Below are positions 37,862 through 46,268 of a stretch of 64,000 bases of DNA, in pieces. The stretch is from the NCBI RefSeq assembly GCF_022179445.1, contig NZ_BPQU01000004.1, positions 211,744 through 275,743 of the forward strand. Direction: 5' to 3'. The notes beneath the pieces were generated by a model that saw nothing but the letters and a program-made list of their open reading frames with translations, was not told the DNA's origin and ran no database searches. The stretch is from Methylobacterium mesophilicum. Lineage in GTDB: Bacteria; Pseudomonadota; Alphaproteobacteria; Rhizobiales; Beijerinckiaceae. Within the stretch, counting starts at the first letter, position 1; each line of letters begins with the position of its first letter. Both the position numbers and the translations under genes were made by a program.

Positions 37862-37987
37862 GGTCAAGCACCCTCGAAAAGCTTGGCCGCGCGTTGCTTG
37901 AGCGAACGAGGTCCACCAAGCGGTCTGTCTACTCTGTCGTGCTGCCTGCGCCTGCACAAGGGCGCGCCCAGCAAAGCCTCCCCGCCC

Positions 37988-39820
37988 TCAACCCGCCAGC
38001 GGCGCGGTGGCGCGTTCCAGCCACACGCGGGTTCCGGCATCGACGAGCGGTGCCAGGGTGTCGCGCACCCGGGCGTGATAGGCGTCGATCCAGGTCCGCT
38101 CCTCCGGCGCGAGCAGGTCCGGGCGGATCAGCCGCCGGTCGTAGGGAGCGAGCGTCAGGGTCTCGAAGCCGAGCATCGGGCGCTCGCCACCAGGGATCGC
38201 GCGCGGCTCGACCAGGACGAGGTTCTCGATCCGGATGCCGTAGGCGCCGGGCGCGTAGTAGCCTGGCTCGTTCGACAGGATCATGCCGGGCTCCAGCGCC
38301 ACGGTCCCGGTCTTGGCGATGCGCTGCGGCCCCTCATGGACCGACAGGAAGGCGCCGACGCCGTGGCCGGTGCCGTGGTCGAAATCCAGTCCCGCCTGCC
38401 AAAGCGGCGCGCGGGCGAAGGCGTCGATCTGGGCGCCGGTCGTGCCCTTCGGAAACACCGCCCGGGCGATGGCGATGTGCCCCTTCAGCACACGGGTGAA
38501 CCGCTCGCGCATCGCCTCCGTCGGCTCGCCGACCGCGACCGTCCGGGTGATGTCGGTGGTGCCGTCCGGGTATTGCGCCCCGGAATCGATCAGGAACAGC
38601 TCGCCAGCCCGCACGGTCCGGTCGCTGGCACGGGTGACCCGGTAATGTACGATCGCGCCGTTCGGGCCGGAGCCCGAGATCGTTGGGAACGACACGTCGC
38701 GCAGGTCGCCGCCGGCTGCGCGGAAGTCTTCCAGGGCCTCCACGGCGGCGATCTCGCTCAAGCCCCCCGCGGCGGCGGCGCCGTCGAGCCAAGCCAGGAA
38801 GCGCACGACGCTCGCGCCGTCGCGCATATGGGCGGCGCGGGCGCCTTCGATCTCGGCAGCGTTCTTGACCGCCTTCATGGCGGTGATCGGGTCCTTGCCG
38901 ACATCGGCGGTCCCGCCCGCGGCCTCGATCTTCTCCTTCAGGGCGACGGCGCCCGTCGCGGCATCGACCCGCACGCGCACGCCGCTGAGCGAACCGAGCC
39001 CGTCGTCGAGGTCGGCCCGCGACAGGATCTCGGCGACCGGCGCCAGGGCCGTGCGCAGAGCCGGATCGACGTTTGGCGAGACCAGGAACAGCCGTGCCCG
39101 CCCTTCGCGCGGAACGATCGCGTAGCCGAGCGCCAGAGGGGTATGGCCGACATCGGAGCCGCGCAGGTTGAACGCCCAGGCGAGGTTGTGCGGGTCGGAG
39201 ATCACAAGGGCATCGCAGCCGCCCTCGGCCAGGGCCGTGCGCACCCGGGCGAGCTTGTCGGCGACCGACTCACCCGCGAACGCCTGGGGATGGGGAACCA
39301 CCGGCCCGGCCGGCGGCTTCGGACGGCCTGCCCAGACGGCGTCCACGAGGTTCGGCACGGGCCGCACCGACCCGCCCGCCTTCACGGCGGCCCGCTCCAG
39401 GCGGGCGACGCCGTCCGACGTGTGCAGCCAGGGATCGTAGCCGAGAACCTGATCGCGCTTGAGGTTGTCGGCGATCCAGGCCTCCGCGGTCGATTCGGCC
39501 AGCGGCACCACGGTGACGACCCCGGTATCGACTTGTTCGGGTGCCTGCAGGGTGTAGCGCCCATCGACGACCAGGGCGGCCGACTCGATCAGGATCAGGG
39601 CGGTTCCGGCCGAGCCCGTGAAGCCGGTGAGCCACGCCAGCCGTTCCGCGTCGGCCGGCACGTATTCCGACTGGTGCTCGTCGGCCCGGGGCACCACGAA
39701 CCCGTCGACGGCGGTCTCGCGCAGGGCCGCGCGCAGGGCCTCGATCCGCTCCGCACCCTTGCGATGGCTCGGGTCGTCGAAGGTCTGGAACCGGGGGCGG
39801 GTCGGGCTTGGCTCTGTCAT
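37988..39820 (-). CDS. Aminopeptidase P family metallopeptidase (M24)
   Basis: The 610-residue length and three-domain layout match the long (cytosolic XPNPEP1-like) aminopeptidase P, which releases N-terminal residues before proline. The first two creatinase-like domains contain FVVPRADEHQSEYVP and LTGFTGSAGTALIL. The catalytic pita-bread domain has metal ligands in LIDSGAQYPDGTTDITRT (Asp411, Asp422), GTGHGVGAFLSVHEGP (His) and ILSNEPGYY and GIRIENLVLV (two Glu). All ligands appear present. The ATG at 39820 is taken as the start. Confidence 0.93.
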   Translation of the reverse strand: MTEPSPTRPRFQTFDDPSHRKGAERIEALRAALRETAVDGFVVPRADEHQSEYVPADAERLAWLTGFTGSAGTALILIESAALVVDGRYTLQAPEQVDTGVVTVVPLAESTAEAWIADNLKRDQVLGYDPWLHTSDGVARLERAAVKAGGSVRPVPNLVDAVWAGRPKPPAGPVVPHPQAFAGESVADKLARVRTALAEGGCDALVISDPHNLAWAFNLRGSDVGHTPLALGYAIVPREGRARLFLVSPNVDPALRTALAPVAEILSRADLDDGLGSLSGVRVRVDAATGAVALKEKIEAAGGTADVGKDPITAMKAVKNAAEIEGARAAHMRDGASVVRFLAWLDGAAAAGGLSEIAAVEALEDFRAAGGDLRDVSFPTISGSGPNGAIVHYRVTRASDRTVRAGELFLIDSGAQYPDGTTDITRTVAVGEPTEAMRERFTRVLKGHIAIARAVFPKGTTGAQIDAFARAPLWQAGLDFDHGTGHGVGAFLSVHEGPQRIAKTGTVALEPGMILSNEPGYYAPGAYGIRIENLVLVEPRAIPGGERPMLGFETLTLAPYDRRLIRPDLLAPEERTWIDAYHARVRDTLAPLVDAGTRVWLERATAPLAG

Positions 39821-40001
39821 GCGCGGACCCTATCGCCGGCCGGTCCATCGTCGCAACCGGGCGGAATCGACGCGCGGATCGCGCGCAGCCCCGCTTTTCG
39901 AACCGTCCACCCACCTTTCGGATGATGCTCGCAGGCGTAACCTATGGTTTAGAGTCGCGCGCAATCTTATCACGCCAGTTCTTTGCCCTATCTCCCAGGT
40001 C

Positions 40002-40262
40002 ATGCCACGCCGCGTCTTCTACCGGATCAGCGACAGACCCGACGGTCTCTTCGACGCCATCACCACGATCGAGCCGGATACGGTGATCCGGCGCGACGGC
40101 TTCGCGTCGCTCGCGGAGGCGGAGGAGTGGGTCGAGGGTCTGCGTGTCTTGATGGCCGCGCTCGGCGCCCCGGTCGCACACGCGGACGGTGCGGACAGCC
40201 CGGTCGCCGAGACGTTGCCGGAAGGATGGAGGGGGCCGGGACGGCTCCGGACCGCGCGATAG
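40002..40262 (+). CDS. Small protein of unknown function
   Basis: The 86-residue product begins MPRRVFYRISDRPDGLFDAI and has TIEPDTVIRRDGFASLAEAEEWVEGLRVLM, a beta-then-helix pattern, with an Arg/Gly-rich end. No known domain was recognised. It is divergent from aminopeptidase P and converges with the Rmf-like gene. The codon pattern is like that of neighbours. Confidence 0.65.
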   Translation: MPRRVFYRISDRPDGLFDAITTIEPDTVIRRDGFASLAEAEEWVEGLRVLMAALGAPVAHADGADSPVAETLPEGWRGPGRLRTAR

Positions 40263-40300
40263 CGCAGGGACTGCCTGGGATTTCCGGCGGGGCGCCGGAA

Positions 40301-40489
40301 TCAGGCGTCGGCGATCGGCAGATCCGGGGCTTTGCCGGAGGGTACGCCGTTATAACCCTCCAGCCAAGCGATGCGATCGGATGAGTCGGCCGGGTAAGGA
40401 CAGGAATCTTTCGGTCGGCCCCGGGCCCGGGCCTGCGCGCCCTCGGTGATGGGATCGGATGGCGGATCGGGACGCGGAATCTGGCTCAT
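40301..40489 (-). CDS. rmf: Ribosome modulation factor-like protein
   Basis: The 62-residue product keeps the Rmf core: an E-G-x-QAR-x-x-G helix (EGAQARARGRPKD) followed by SCPYPADSSDRIAWLEGYNG, which parallels the KEMCPYQ...RSQWLGGW segment of E. coli Rmf. Rmf joins 70S ribosomes into inactive 100S dimers in stationary phase. The N-terminus is Pro/Asp-rich and the C-terminus short, as in alphaproteobacterial members. It lies 30 bases downstream of prmA on the same strand, so the two ribosome-related genes may be cotranscribed. Confidence 0.8.
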   Translation of the reverse strand: MSQIPRPDPPSDPITEGAQARARGRPKDSCPYPADSSDRIAWLEGYNGVPSGKAPDLPIADA

Positions 40490-40519
40490 GCCCGGGCAAT
40501 GCGCGGCCCGGATCCCGGT

Positions 40520-41440
40520 TCAGCGCCGGGGCCGCTTCGCCGCACCGCCGCGGGTCAGCACCAGGGCGACCCAGCCCTCGATCAGGCCGCTTCTCACGAG
40601 ATGGAAGCCCTGGTGGCGATAGGCCGAGAGCACACCAGACACGTCGCGTTCGATCAGGCCGGACAGGACCAGCACGCCCGCGGGGGCGACCACACGCGAC
40701 AGGGTCGGGGCGAGGCGGCGCAGGGGCCGCGCGAGGATGTTGGCGAAGACGAGGTCGAAGTGCCGGGTCCGGTCTGCGAGCCGATGGCGCACGCCGGGGC
40801 CCTCGTAGAGCTTGAGATAGGGTCCGAGGCCATTGAGGCGGGCGTTCTCCCGGGCGGTCCGGACCGCCTCGCCGTCGAGGTCGCCCGCCACCACCGGCTG
40901 CCGCAACGCCTTGGCGGCCGCGAAAGCCAGGATCCCGGTCCCGGTGCCCACATCCAGGACACGCGCCGGACGCCGTCGCTTCAATTCCGCGACCAGCGCC
41001 CGCAGGCAACCGAGGGTCGTGCCGTGATGGCCGGTGCCGAACGCCAGGGCCGCCTCGATCTCGATCGGCAGGTCGTTGCCGCGCACCGCATCGCGGTCAT
41101 GTGCGCCGTGGACGAGGAAGCGGCCGGCCCGGACCGGATTCAGCCCCTCCAGGGATGTCCGGACCCAATCCCGCTCCTCGATGGTGCGGAATTCGGCGAC
41201 GTCCGCCTCGTCCCCGATCACCGGACGGATCAGATCGCGGACGTAATCCTCGTCCGGAGCGTCCGCGAAGTAGGCCTCGAGCCGCCAGGTGAAGCCATCC
41301 GCATCCTCGAACGCCGCCACGGCGGTCTCGGTGGGATCGAACATCTCGCCCAGCAGATCGGTCATGGCCCGGGCCGACCGCTCATCGGTCGTCAGGCGCA
41401 GGATGTGAGTCGGGCGGTGGGGTGGCAGACCTTCGAGCAT
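40520..41440 (-). CDS. prmA: Ribosomal protein L11 methyltransferase
   Basis: PrmA trimethylates ribosomal protein L11 using S-adenosylmethionine. The 306-residue product has an N-terminal substrate domain, IEIEAALAFGTGHHGTTLGCL, the SAM loop VLDVGTGTGILAFAAAK and the family motif FDLVFANILARPL (NPPY-like NIL). The start is uncertain: Met at 41440 is chosen, and Met at 41473 is possible. A frame open to 41572 was rejected because it runs through a hairpin with a T-rich loop (GATGCG..CGCATC) that looks non-coding. Confidence 0.92.
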   Translation of the reverse strand: MLEGLPPHRPTHILRLTTDERSARAMTDLLGEMFDPTETAVAAFEDADGFTWRLEAYFADAPDEDYVRDLIRPVIGDEADVAEFRTIEERDWVRTSLEGLNPVRAGRFLVHGAHDRDAVRGNDLPIEIEAALAFGTGHHGTTLGCLRALVAELKRRRPARVLDVGTGTGILAFAAAKALRQPVVAGDLDGEAVRTARENARLNGLGPYLKLYEGPGVRHRLADRTRHFDLVFANILARPLRRLAPTLSRVVAPAGVLVLSGLIERDVSGVLSAYRHQGFHLVRSGLIEGWVALVLTRGGAAKRPRR

Positions 41441-41719
41441 GGTGCCGGGCTGTAGCCCCGGAGCGCGCCGCATCACAGGGGCAGATGCGAAAAAAACCGC
41501 ATCCGGCGCCGCGATCTCGCCACGTCGGAGGCGAGGATTGCCGATTTGTTGCTGCGTCGACACATCTGACAATCGCCGGACCGAAATCGATTTAAATCAG
41601 TTTCCGTGCAGGATTTCGCTGATTACAACAGTCTCGGCTTCCCCAAGGCCAGACCCTCAACTCTGGCGCGCCGCGCTTCGTGTGCCGGCGCGCCCGTTTT
41701 GACAGATGACAGCGTCGCC

Positions 41720-41863
41720 ATGAATTCACCCCTGCTCGTCAGCGTCGCCGTCACGCTCACGACGACCCTCGTGGCCACGCTGTGGGCCATCCTGGTCGCG
41801 GCCGGGATGAGTCCGGCGCCCGAAGCCGAGCAGCACGGGCGGCGCGACATTCGGACCTGGTGA
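41720..41863 (+). CDS. Possible small single-pass membrane protein
   Basis: A 47-residue frame with one clear membrane helix at about 4-28 (LLVSVAVTLTTTLVATLWAI) and a charged tail (EAEQHGRRDIRTW). It has no known family and only a weak ribosome-binding site. It is divergent from prmA. Listed because the hydrophobic helix is a clean signal in a gene-free stretch. Confidence 0.4.
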   Translation: MNSPLLVSVAVTLTTTLVATLWAILVAAGMSPAPEAEQHGRRDIRTW

Positions 41864-41927
41864 GGCGGTCCACGCACTCCGGATTCGCTGCGGGCGGCGC
41901 CTAGGAATGCGGCAGGGTGTCCAAGCG

Positions 41928-41945
41928 TTAACCACAGAATCCACA
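41928..41945 (+). promoter_or_regulatory. Two adjacent DnaA-box-like 9-mers
   Basis: TTAACCACA (one mismatch to TTATCCACA) is followed directly by GAATCCACA (two mismatches). They lie in a short gap between two small unknown genes. The match may be chance; no origin features such as an AT-rich unwinding element or dnaA gene are near. Confidence 0.2.
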
Positions 41946-42027
41946 GATCGCCCACGGAACTGGCGACTGGGGCCGACGTTTTTGCCGGCTTCCGCCAGAT
42001 TGCGTGATCAAGCAGGGTGCGTACAGC

Positions 42028-42225
42028 GTGACCAAGCCCAGGCGTTCCGGACCGCGCGAGCCCGTCATCGTCAACGATGGGGCGGTCCGCCCTTTACCCC
42101 GTGAACGGCTCTTCGGCGGACCGGCGCCGGACGGCCCGCTGCCGGGCCATCTGCTGGTGCTGCTGAGCCGGCTTCACCGGGCCGAGGCGGCGCCACGGGA
42201 GCGCCGGGAGACGTCGCGCAACTGA
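42028..42225 (+). CDS. Possible small protein of unknown function
   Basis: A 65-residue frame beginning at a GTG (TKPRRSGPREPVIVNDGAVR) with a short helix GHLLVLLSRLHRAEAAP and a basic tail. An in-frame ATG at 42004 is an alternative start. The product has no recognised domain. It precedes modA by 75 bases. Support is codon pattern only. Confidence 0.4.
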   Translation: MTKPRRSGPREPVIVNDGAVRPLPRERLFGGPAPDGPLPGHLLVLLSRLHRAEAAPRERRETSRN

Positions 42226-42300
42226 ACGGCGCTTGGCCCGCCGGGGCGCCGCACTTAAGGTCCCGGGCGCAGGCGGCCGGTTCACGGGTCGCGCCAGGGG

Positions 42301-43122
42301 ATGCCCGAGCCGATGCCACCCACCCGACGGATCCTGACGCTGCTCGCCGTGCTGGCCCTCGTCCCGGCGACAAGGCCGGCCCGAGCGGCCGATCCGGTGG
42401 TCGTCTTCGCCGCAGCGAGCTTGAAGAACGCGTTGGACGACGCGGCGGCCAGCTGGACGAAGGAAACCGGTACGAACACCCGGATCGCGTATGCGGGTTC
42501 GAACGCCCTGGCCAAGCAGATCGAGGCCGGGGCGCCGGCCGACCTGTTCATCTCGGCCGACCAGGCCTGGATGGACGACGCAGAGAAGGCCGGCAGCCTG
42601 AAGCCCGGCTCGCGCGTCGACCTCCTGCGCAACGCCCTGGTGCTGATCGCGTCCGGGCCGAAGGATGCCGGCTCCGACCCGGAGATCGCCCTGGCGCCGG
42701 ACCTCGGCTCGACGCTCACCCGGATCCTCGGCGGCGGCAAGCTGGCGATGGCCACGATCGATGCCGTCCCGGCGGGCAGGTACGGCAAGGCCGCCCTTGA
42801 GAAGCTCGGGGCCTGGGACGCCGTGAAGGGGCAGGTCGCCCAGGCCGAGAACGTGCGCGCGGCCCTGCTGCTGGTGGCCCGCGGCGAGGCGCCGCTGGGC
42901 ATCGTCTACGCCACGGACGCCGCCGCCGAGCCGGGCGTCCACGTGGTCGCGACCTTCCCGTCCGACAGCCACCCGCCGATCGTCTATCCGGCCGCGCTGA
43001 TCAAGGATTCGCGCAACCCCGATGCAGCCGCCTTGCTGGCGTATCTGCGCGGCCCGGCGGCAAAGGCCTCCTTCGAGCGCCAGGGCTTCAGGGTGATGGG
43101 CAAGCCCGGCGCCAGCCAGTAG
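42301..43122 (+). CDS. modA: Molybdate ABC transporter substrate-binding protein ModA
   Basis: ModA captures molybdate in the periplasm. The 273-residue precursor has a signal peptide (about 1-29, ending ARA) and then VVVFAAASLKNALDDAA, YAGSNALAKQIEAGAPADLFISADQ, DLLRNALVLI, NVRAALLLVARGEAPLGIVYATDA and IVYPAALI, which are the oxyanion-binding segments of the family. It starts the mod gene set and is followed 18 bases later by modB. Confidence 0.95.
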   Translation: MPEPMPPTRRILTLLAVLALVPATRPARAADPVVVFAAASLKNALDDAAASWTKETGTNTRIAYAGSNALAKQIEAGAPADLFISADQAWMDDAEKAGSLKPGSRVDLLRNALVLIASGPKDAGSDPEIALAPDLGSTLTRILGGGKLAMATIDAVPAGRYGKAALEKLGAWDAVKGQVAQAENVRAALLLVARGEAPLGIVYATDAAAEPGVHVVATFPSDSHPPIVYPAALIKDSRNPDAAALLAYLRGPAAKASFERQGFRVMGKPGASQ

Positions 43123-43140
43123 CCGCCCGCGTCCAAGGTC

Positions 43141-43833
43141 GTGTTCGACCTCCCCCCCGACGCCTGGAACGCCGTCGCCTTGAGCCTACGGGTGGCGAGC
43201 GTGGCGACCCTCGCGAGCCTGCTGCCGGGGCTCGCGGTGGCGTGGCTGCTGGCGCGACGCCGGTTCCCCGGGCGGGCGCTGCTCGACGGGCTGGTCCACC
43301 TTCCGCTGATCCTGCCGCCGGTGGTGACAGGCTACCTGCTGCTGCTGGCGCTCGGCCGGCGTGGATTCCTCGGGAGCGCGCTCGCGGAGATCGGCATCGT
43401 CTTCGCCTTCCGCTGGACCGGGGCCGCGCTCGCCTGCGCGGTGATGGGATTCCCCCTGATGGTGCGGGCGATGCGGCTGTCGATCGAGGCGGTCGATCCC
43501 AGACTCGAGCAGGCGGCCGGCACCCTCGGGGCGAGCCCGCTCGTCGTATTCCTCACCGTCACGCTGCCCCTCAGCCTGCCGGGCTGCATTGCGGGTGCCG
43601 TGCTGGCCTTCGCCAAGGCGATGGGCGAGTTCGGGGCGACGATCACCTTCGTGTCGAACATCCCCGGGGAGACCCAGACCCTGCCCTCGGCGATCTACAC
43701 GCTGACCCAGGTCCCGGGCGGGGAGGGGCCGGCCCTGCGCCTCACCCTGATCTCGGTCGCCCTGTCGGTGACGGCCCTGCTGGTCTCGGAGTTCCTGGCG
43801 TCCCGCGCTGCGCGCCGGTTGCAGGCGGGCTGA
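43141..43833 (+). CDS. modB: Molybdate ABC transporter permease ModB
   Basis: ModB is the inner-membrane channel. The 230-residue product has five or six membrane helices, PLILPPVVTGYLLLLALGR, the coupling loop EQAAGTLGASPLVVFLTVTLPLS, and AKAMGEFGATITFVSNIPGET, all standard for the family. The start is a GTG at 43141. modC would normally follow; here an opposite-strand glutathione S-transferase gene comes first. Confidence 0.95.
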   Translation: MFDLPPDAWNAVALSLRVASVATLASLLPGLAVAWLLARRRFPGRALLDGLVHLPLILPPVVTGYLLLLALGRRGFLGSALAEIGIVFAFRWTGAALACAVMGFPLMVRAMRLSIEAVDPRLEQAAGTLGASPLVVFLTVTLPLSLPGCIAGAVLAFAKAMGEFGATITFVSNIPGETQTLPSAIYTLTQVPGGEGPALRLTLISVALSVTALLVSEFLASRAARRLQAG

Positions 43834-43871
43834 TGGCGAGACGCCAGACCGCCGCCCCGTGCAACCGCCGC

Positions 43872-44528
43872 TCAGGCGTACGCATAGGGGCCGCCCCGCT
43901 CCAGCGCCGCTCGGTAGGCCGGGCGAGCATGGATCCGCGCGAGCCAGGCCGTGACCCGCGGCCCGGTCCCGGTCCCGCGGGCTGCGAAGGCCTCCAGCGG
44001 GAAGCTCATCATGATGTCGGCCGCGGTGAACTCCCCGCCGCAGAAGAACGGCCTGTCGGCGAGTTCCCCATCCCAGAACGCCGCGTGCCGCCGCAGATCC
44101 GGATCGACGAAGCTCTTGAGCACCGTGTCGGCGATCCCGCGGACCAGGGGCCGCAAGGCCCAGGGGCTCTGCGGAGCCAAGCGACCGAACACCAGCTTGA
44201 GCAGCAGCGGTGGCATGGCCGAGCCCTCGGCGTAGTGCAGCCAGTAGGTGTAGCGCCCGCGCTCGGGCGTTCCCTGGGCGGGCACCAGAGCGCCGCCGGC
44301 CCGGTCGGTCAGGTAGGTGACGATGGCGCCGGTCTCGGCCACCACCGTTTCCTCCTCCGTGATGATCGGCGCCTTGCCGAGCGGATGGAGGGCGATGAGG
44401 TCCGGAGGCGCCCGCATGGTCTGCGGATCTCGATCGTAGCGCTTCACCGTGTAGGGGAGGCCGAGTTCCTCCAGCAGCCACAGCACGCGCTGCGAACGGC
44501 TGTTCTCGAGGTGGTGGACCGTGATCAT
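43872..44528 (-). CDS. Glutathione S-transferase family protein
   Basis: The 218-residue product has a thioredoxin-like N-domain (MITVHHLENSRSQRVLWLLE, LGKAPIITEEETVVAETGAIVTYL; the Glu-Thr pair contacts glutathione) and an all-helical C-domain with EFTAADIMMSFPLEAF. Ser10, in ENSRSQ, is a likely catalytic residue as in bacterial theta/zeta-like forms. It conjugates or reduces electrophiles using glutathione; the substrate is unknown. It is inserted, reversed, between modB and modC. Confidence 0.9.
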   Translation of the reverse strand: MITVHHLENSRSQRVLWLLEELGLPYTVKRYDRDPQTMRAPPDLIALHPLGKAPIITEEETVVAETGAIVTYLTDRAGGALVPAQGTPERGRYTYWLHYAEGSAMPPLLLKLVFGRLAPQSPWALRPLVRGIADTVLKSFVDPDLRRHAAFWDGELADRPFFCGGEFTAADIMMSFPLEAFAARGTGTGPRVTAWLARIHARPAYRAALERGGPYAYA

Positions 44529-44593
44529 CGTGCAAGCTCCGTAGCCGGTGCCAACGCGCTGCGCCGCCGCCCGTGCCGCGGGAGGTACGGGCT

Positions 44594-45700
44594 ATGAGTA
44601 TCACCGTCGACGTACAGCTCCGGCGCGGCGCCTTCGCGCTGGATGCGGCCTTCGCCGCGGGCCCGGGACTGACCGCCCTGTTCGGGCGTTCGGGATCGGG
44701 AAAGACGACGCTGATCGACCTGATCGCCGGGCTGGCCCGGCCGGATCGTGGTCGGATCGTCGCCGGCGGGGCGACGCTCGTCGACACCGCGGCGGGCGTC
44801 TTCCTGCCGCCGCACCGGCGCCGTGTCGGGGTGGTGTTCCAGGACGCCCGGCTGTTCCCGCATCTGAGCGTGCGGAGCAATCTCGGCTACGGCCGCATCT
44901 TCGCGCGCCGGCCCGCCGACCCGGCCGGCTTTGCCGCGGTGACCGAGATGCTGGGGATCGGCCATCTCCTCGACCGCCGCCCCGTCGGCCTGTCGGGGGG
45001 CGAGCGCCAGCGGGTCGCGATCGGGCGGGCGCTGCTCGCCAAGCCGCGCCTGCTGCTGATGGACGAGCCGCTGGCGGCCCTGGACGAGGCCCGGAAGGCC
45101 GAGATCCTTCCGTACATCGAGCGCCTGCGTGACGAGGCCGGCGTGCCGGTCGTCTACGTCAGCCACGCGGTGGCCGAGGTGGCGCGGCTCGCGACCACGG
45201 TGATCGTGCTGGAAGCCGGGCGCGTGGCGGCGGCCGGCCCCGCCGAGGCGATCCTGCGCCGGTCCGATCTGGTGCCGGTCCACGAGGCGGAAGCCGGCGC
45301 GCTCCTCGACATGGTCGTGGCGGGGGCCGATCCGGAAACCGGGCTGACCCGCCTGACCGGCACGGCCGGGCAGCTGCTGGTGCCGGGCCTGGCGATGCGT
45401 CCGCCCGGAACGCGGCTGCGCGTACGGATCCCGGCCCGCGACGTGCTGGTGGCGACCGAGCGGCCTCGAGGCCTGAGCGCCCGCAATATCCTCTCCGGCC
45501 AAGTCGCGACCGTGACCCCGAGCGGCGCCGACGTCGCGGTGGAGATCGATTGCAACGGCGCGCTGGTGGCCGCGCGGGTCACGGCGGCGGCGGTCCGCGA
45601 ACTGGGCTTGACCCCCGGACGCCCCGTTCACGTCATCATCAAGAGCGCGACGTTCGACCCGTCGGGAATTGGAACGCTGCGACCGACGGTAGAAATTTAA
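44594..45700 (+). CDS. modC: Molybdate ABC transporter ATP-binding protein ModC
   Basis: ModC powers molybdate import. The 368-residue protein has Walker A GRSGSGKTT (31-39), the Q-loop region VGVVFQDARLFPHLSV, the signature LSGGERQRVAIGRALL (from 133), Walker B LLLMDEPLAALD and, at about 290-360, a TOBE (molybdate-binding) domain: SARNILSGQVATVTPSGADV, VTAAAVRELGLTPGRPVHVI. The ATG at 44594 follows GGGAGG at nine bases. The gene is separated from modAB by a reversed GST gene, so it must have its own promoter in the 65-base gap. Confidence 0.95.
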   Translation: MSITVDVQLRRGAFALDAAFAAGPGLTALFGRSGSGKTTLIDLIAGLARPDRGRIVAGGATLVDTAAGVFLPPHRRRVGVVFQDARLFPHLSVRSNLGYGRIFARRPADPAGFAAVTEMLGIGHLLDRRPVGLSGGERQRVAIGRALLAKPRLLLMDEPLAALDEARKAEILPYIERLRDEAGVPVVYVSHAVAEVARLATTVIVLEAGRVAAAGPAEAILRRSDLVPVHEAEAGALLDMVVAGADPETGLTRLTGTAGQLLVPGLAMRPPGTRLRVRIPARDVLVATERPRGLSARNILSGQVATVTPSGADVAVEIDCNGALVAARVTAAAVRELGLTPGRPVHVIIKSATFDPSGIGTLRPTVEI

Positions 45701-45738
45701 TCGTCCGTATTCGCCCGGAAACACTGGAATTCGGACGA
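45701..45738 (+). terminator. Hairpin immediately after modC
   Basis: TCGTCCGTATTC (from 45701) pairs with GAATTCGGACGA (ending 45738) with one mismatch, leaving a 14-base loop. It begins at the base after the modC stop. No T run follows, so termination is probable but not certain. Confidence 0.6.
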
Positions 45739-45821
45739 TGACCACAACCTTTGATTAGAGGATCGATGCGACCATGGGTTGTGCAGCCGCCGCGGCGGCT
45801 CGGCACCCGGAGGGCGTTTCG

Positions 45822-46268
45822 ATGGGCTTACTCCAAAGGCTTCGGTGTGGCGGTCGGTCCGGTTTAGCCTGCAGGAGCGGCAGCTCGGCGGTGGAGTTCG
45901 CCCTCGTCGCGCCGCTGCTGCTGATGCTGTTTGCCGGCATCACCGCCTTCGGAATCTGCCTGGGCGCCATCCACAACCTGCGTCAGATCGCGGCCGAGGC
46001 GGCCCGCGCCTCCATCGCGGGCGTCACCGATGTCGAGCGCGCAACCCTGGCGCAGACCATGGTGAACCGCAGCCTTAGCGGCGGCGCGATGTTCCGCCCG
46101 GGAAGCGTCGCCGTGCAGGTCGGGCCCGATCCGAGCGACGCAACGATCTACACGGTCACCGTCACGCTGGACGCCAACACCCTGGGGATCAACGTCTTCT
46201 CAAAGCTGATCCCGATGCTGCCCAGCGTCCTGCGCAGCAGCATCAGCGTCCGGAAGGGCGGCCTGTGA
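45822..46268 (+). CDS. TadE-like pseudopilin-type protein
   Basis: The 148-residue product has a type IV pilin-like N-terminus: RSGSSAVEFALVAPLLLMLF, with Gly20 as the likely prepilin-peptidase cleavage site and Glu25 at the +5 position, followed by one membrane helix (about 24-46). These are the TadE hallmarks of Flp pilus assembly. The ATG at 45822 follows GGAGGG; an in-frame ATG at 45774 is less well supported. It overlaps the next gene by four bases. No other tad or flp genes are in the window, so a pilus role is open. Confidence 0.85.
   Translation: MGLLQRLRCGGRSGLACRSGSSAVEFALVAPLLLMLFAGITAFGICLGAIHNLRQIAAEAARASIAGVTDVERATLAQTMVNRSLSGGAMFRPGSVAVQVGPDPSDATIYTVTVTLDANTLGINVFSKLIPMLPSVLRSSISVRKGGL

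Noticed and set aside
37883..39925. Long open frame opposite aminopeptidase P
   Set aside because: The minus-strand gene has all catalytic motifs; this frame has none.
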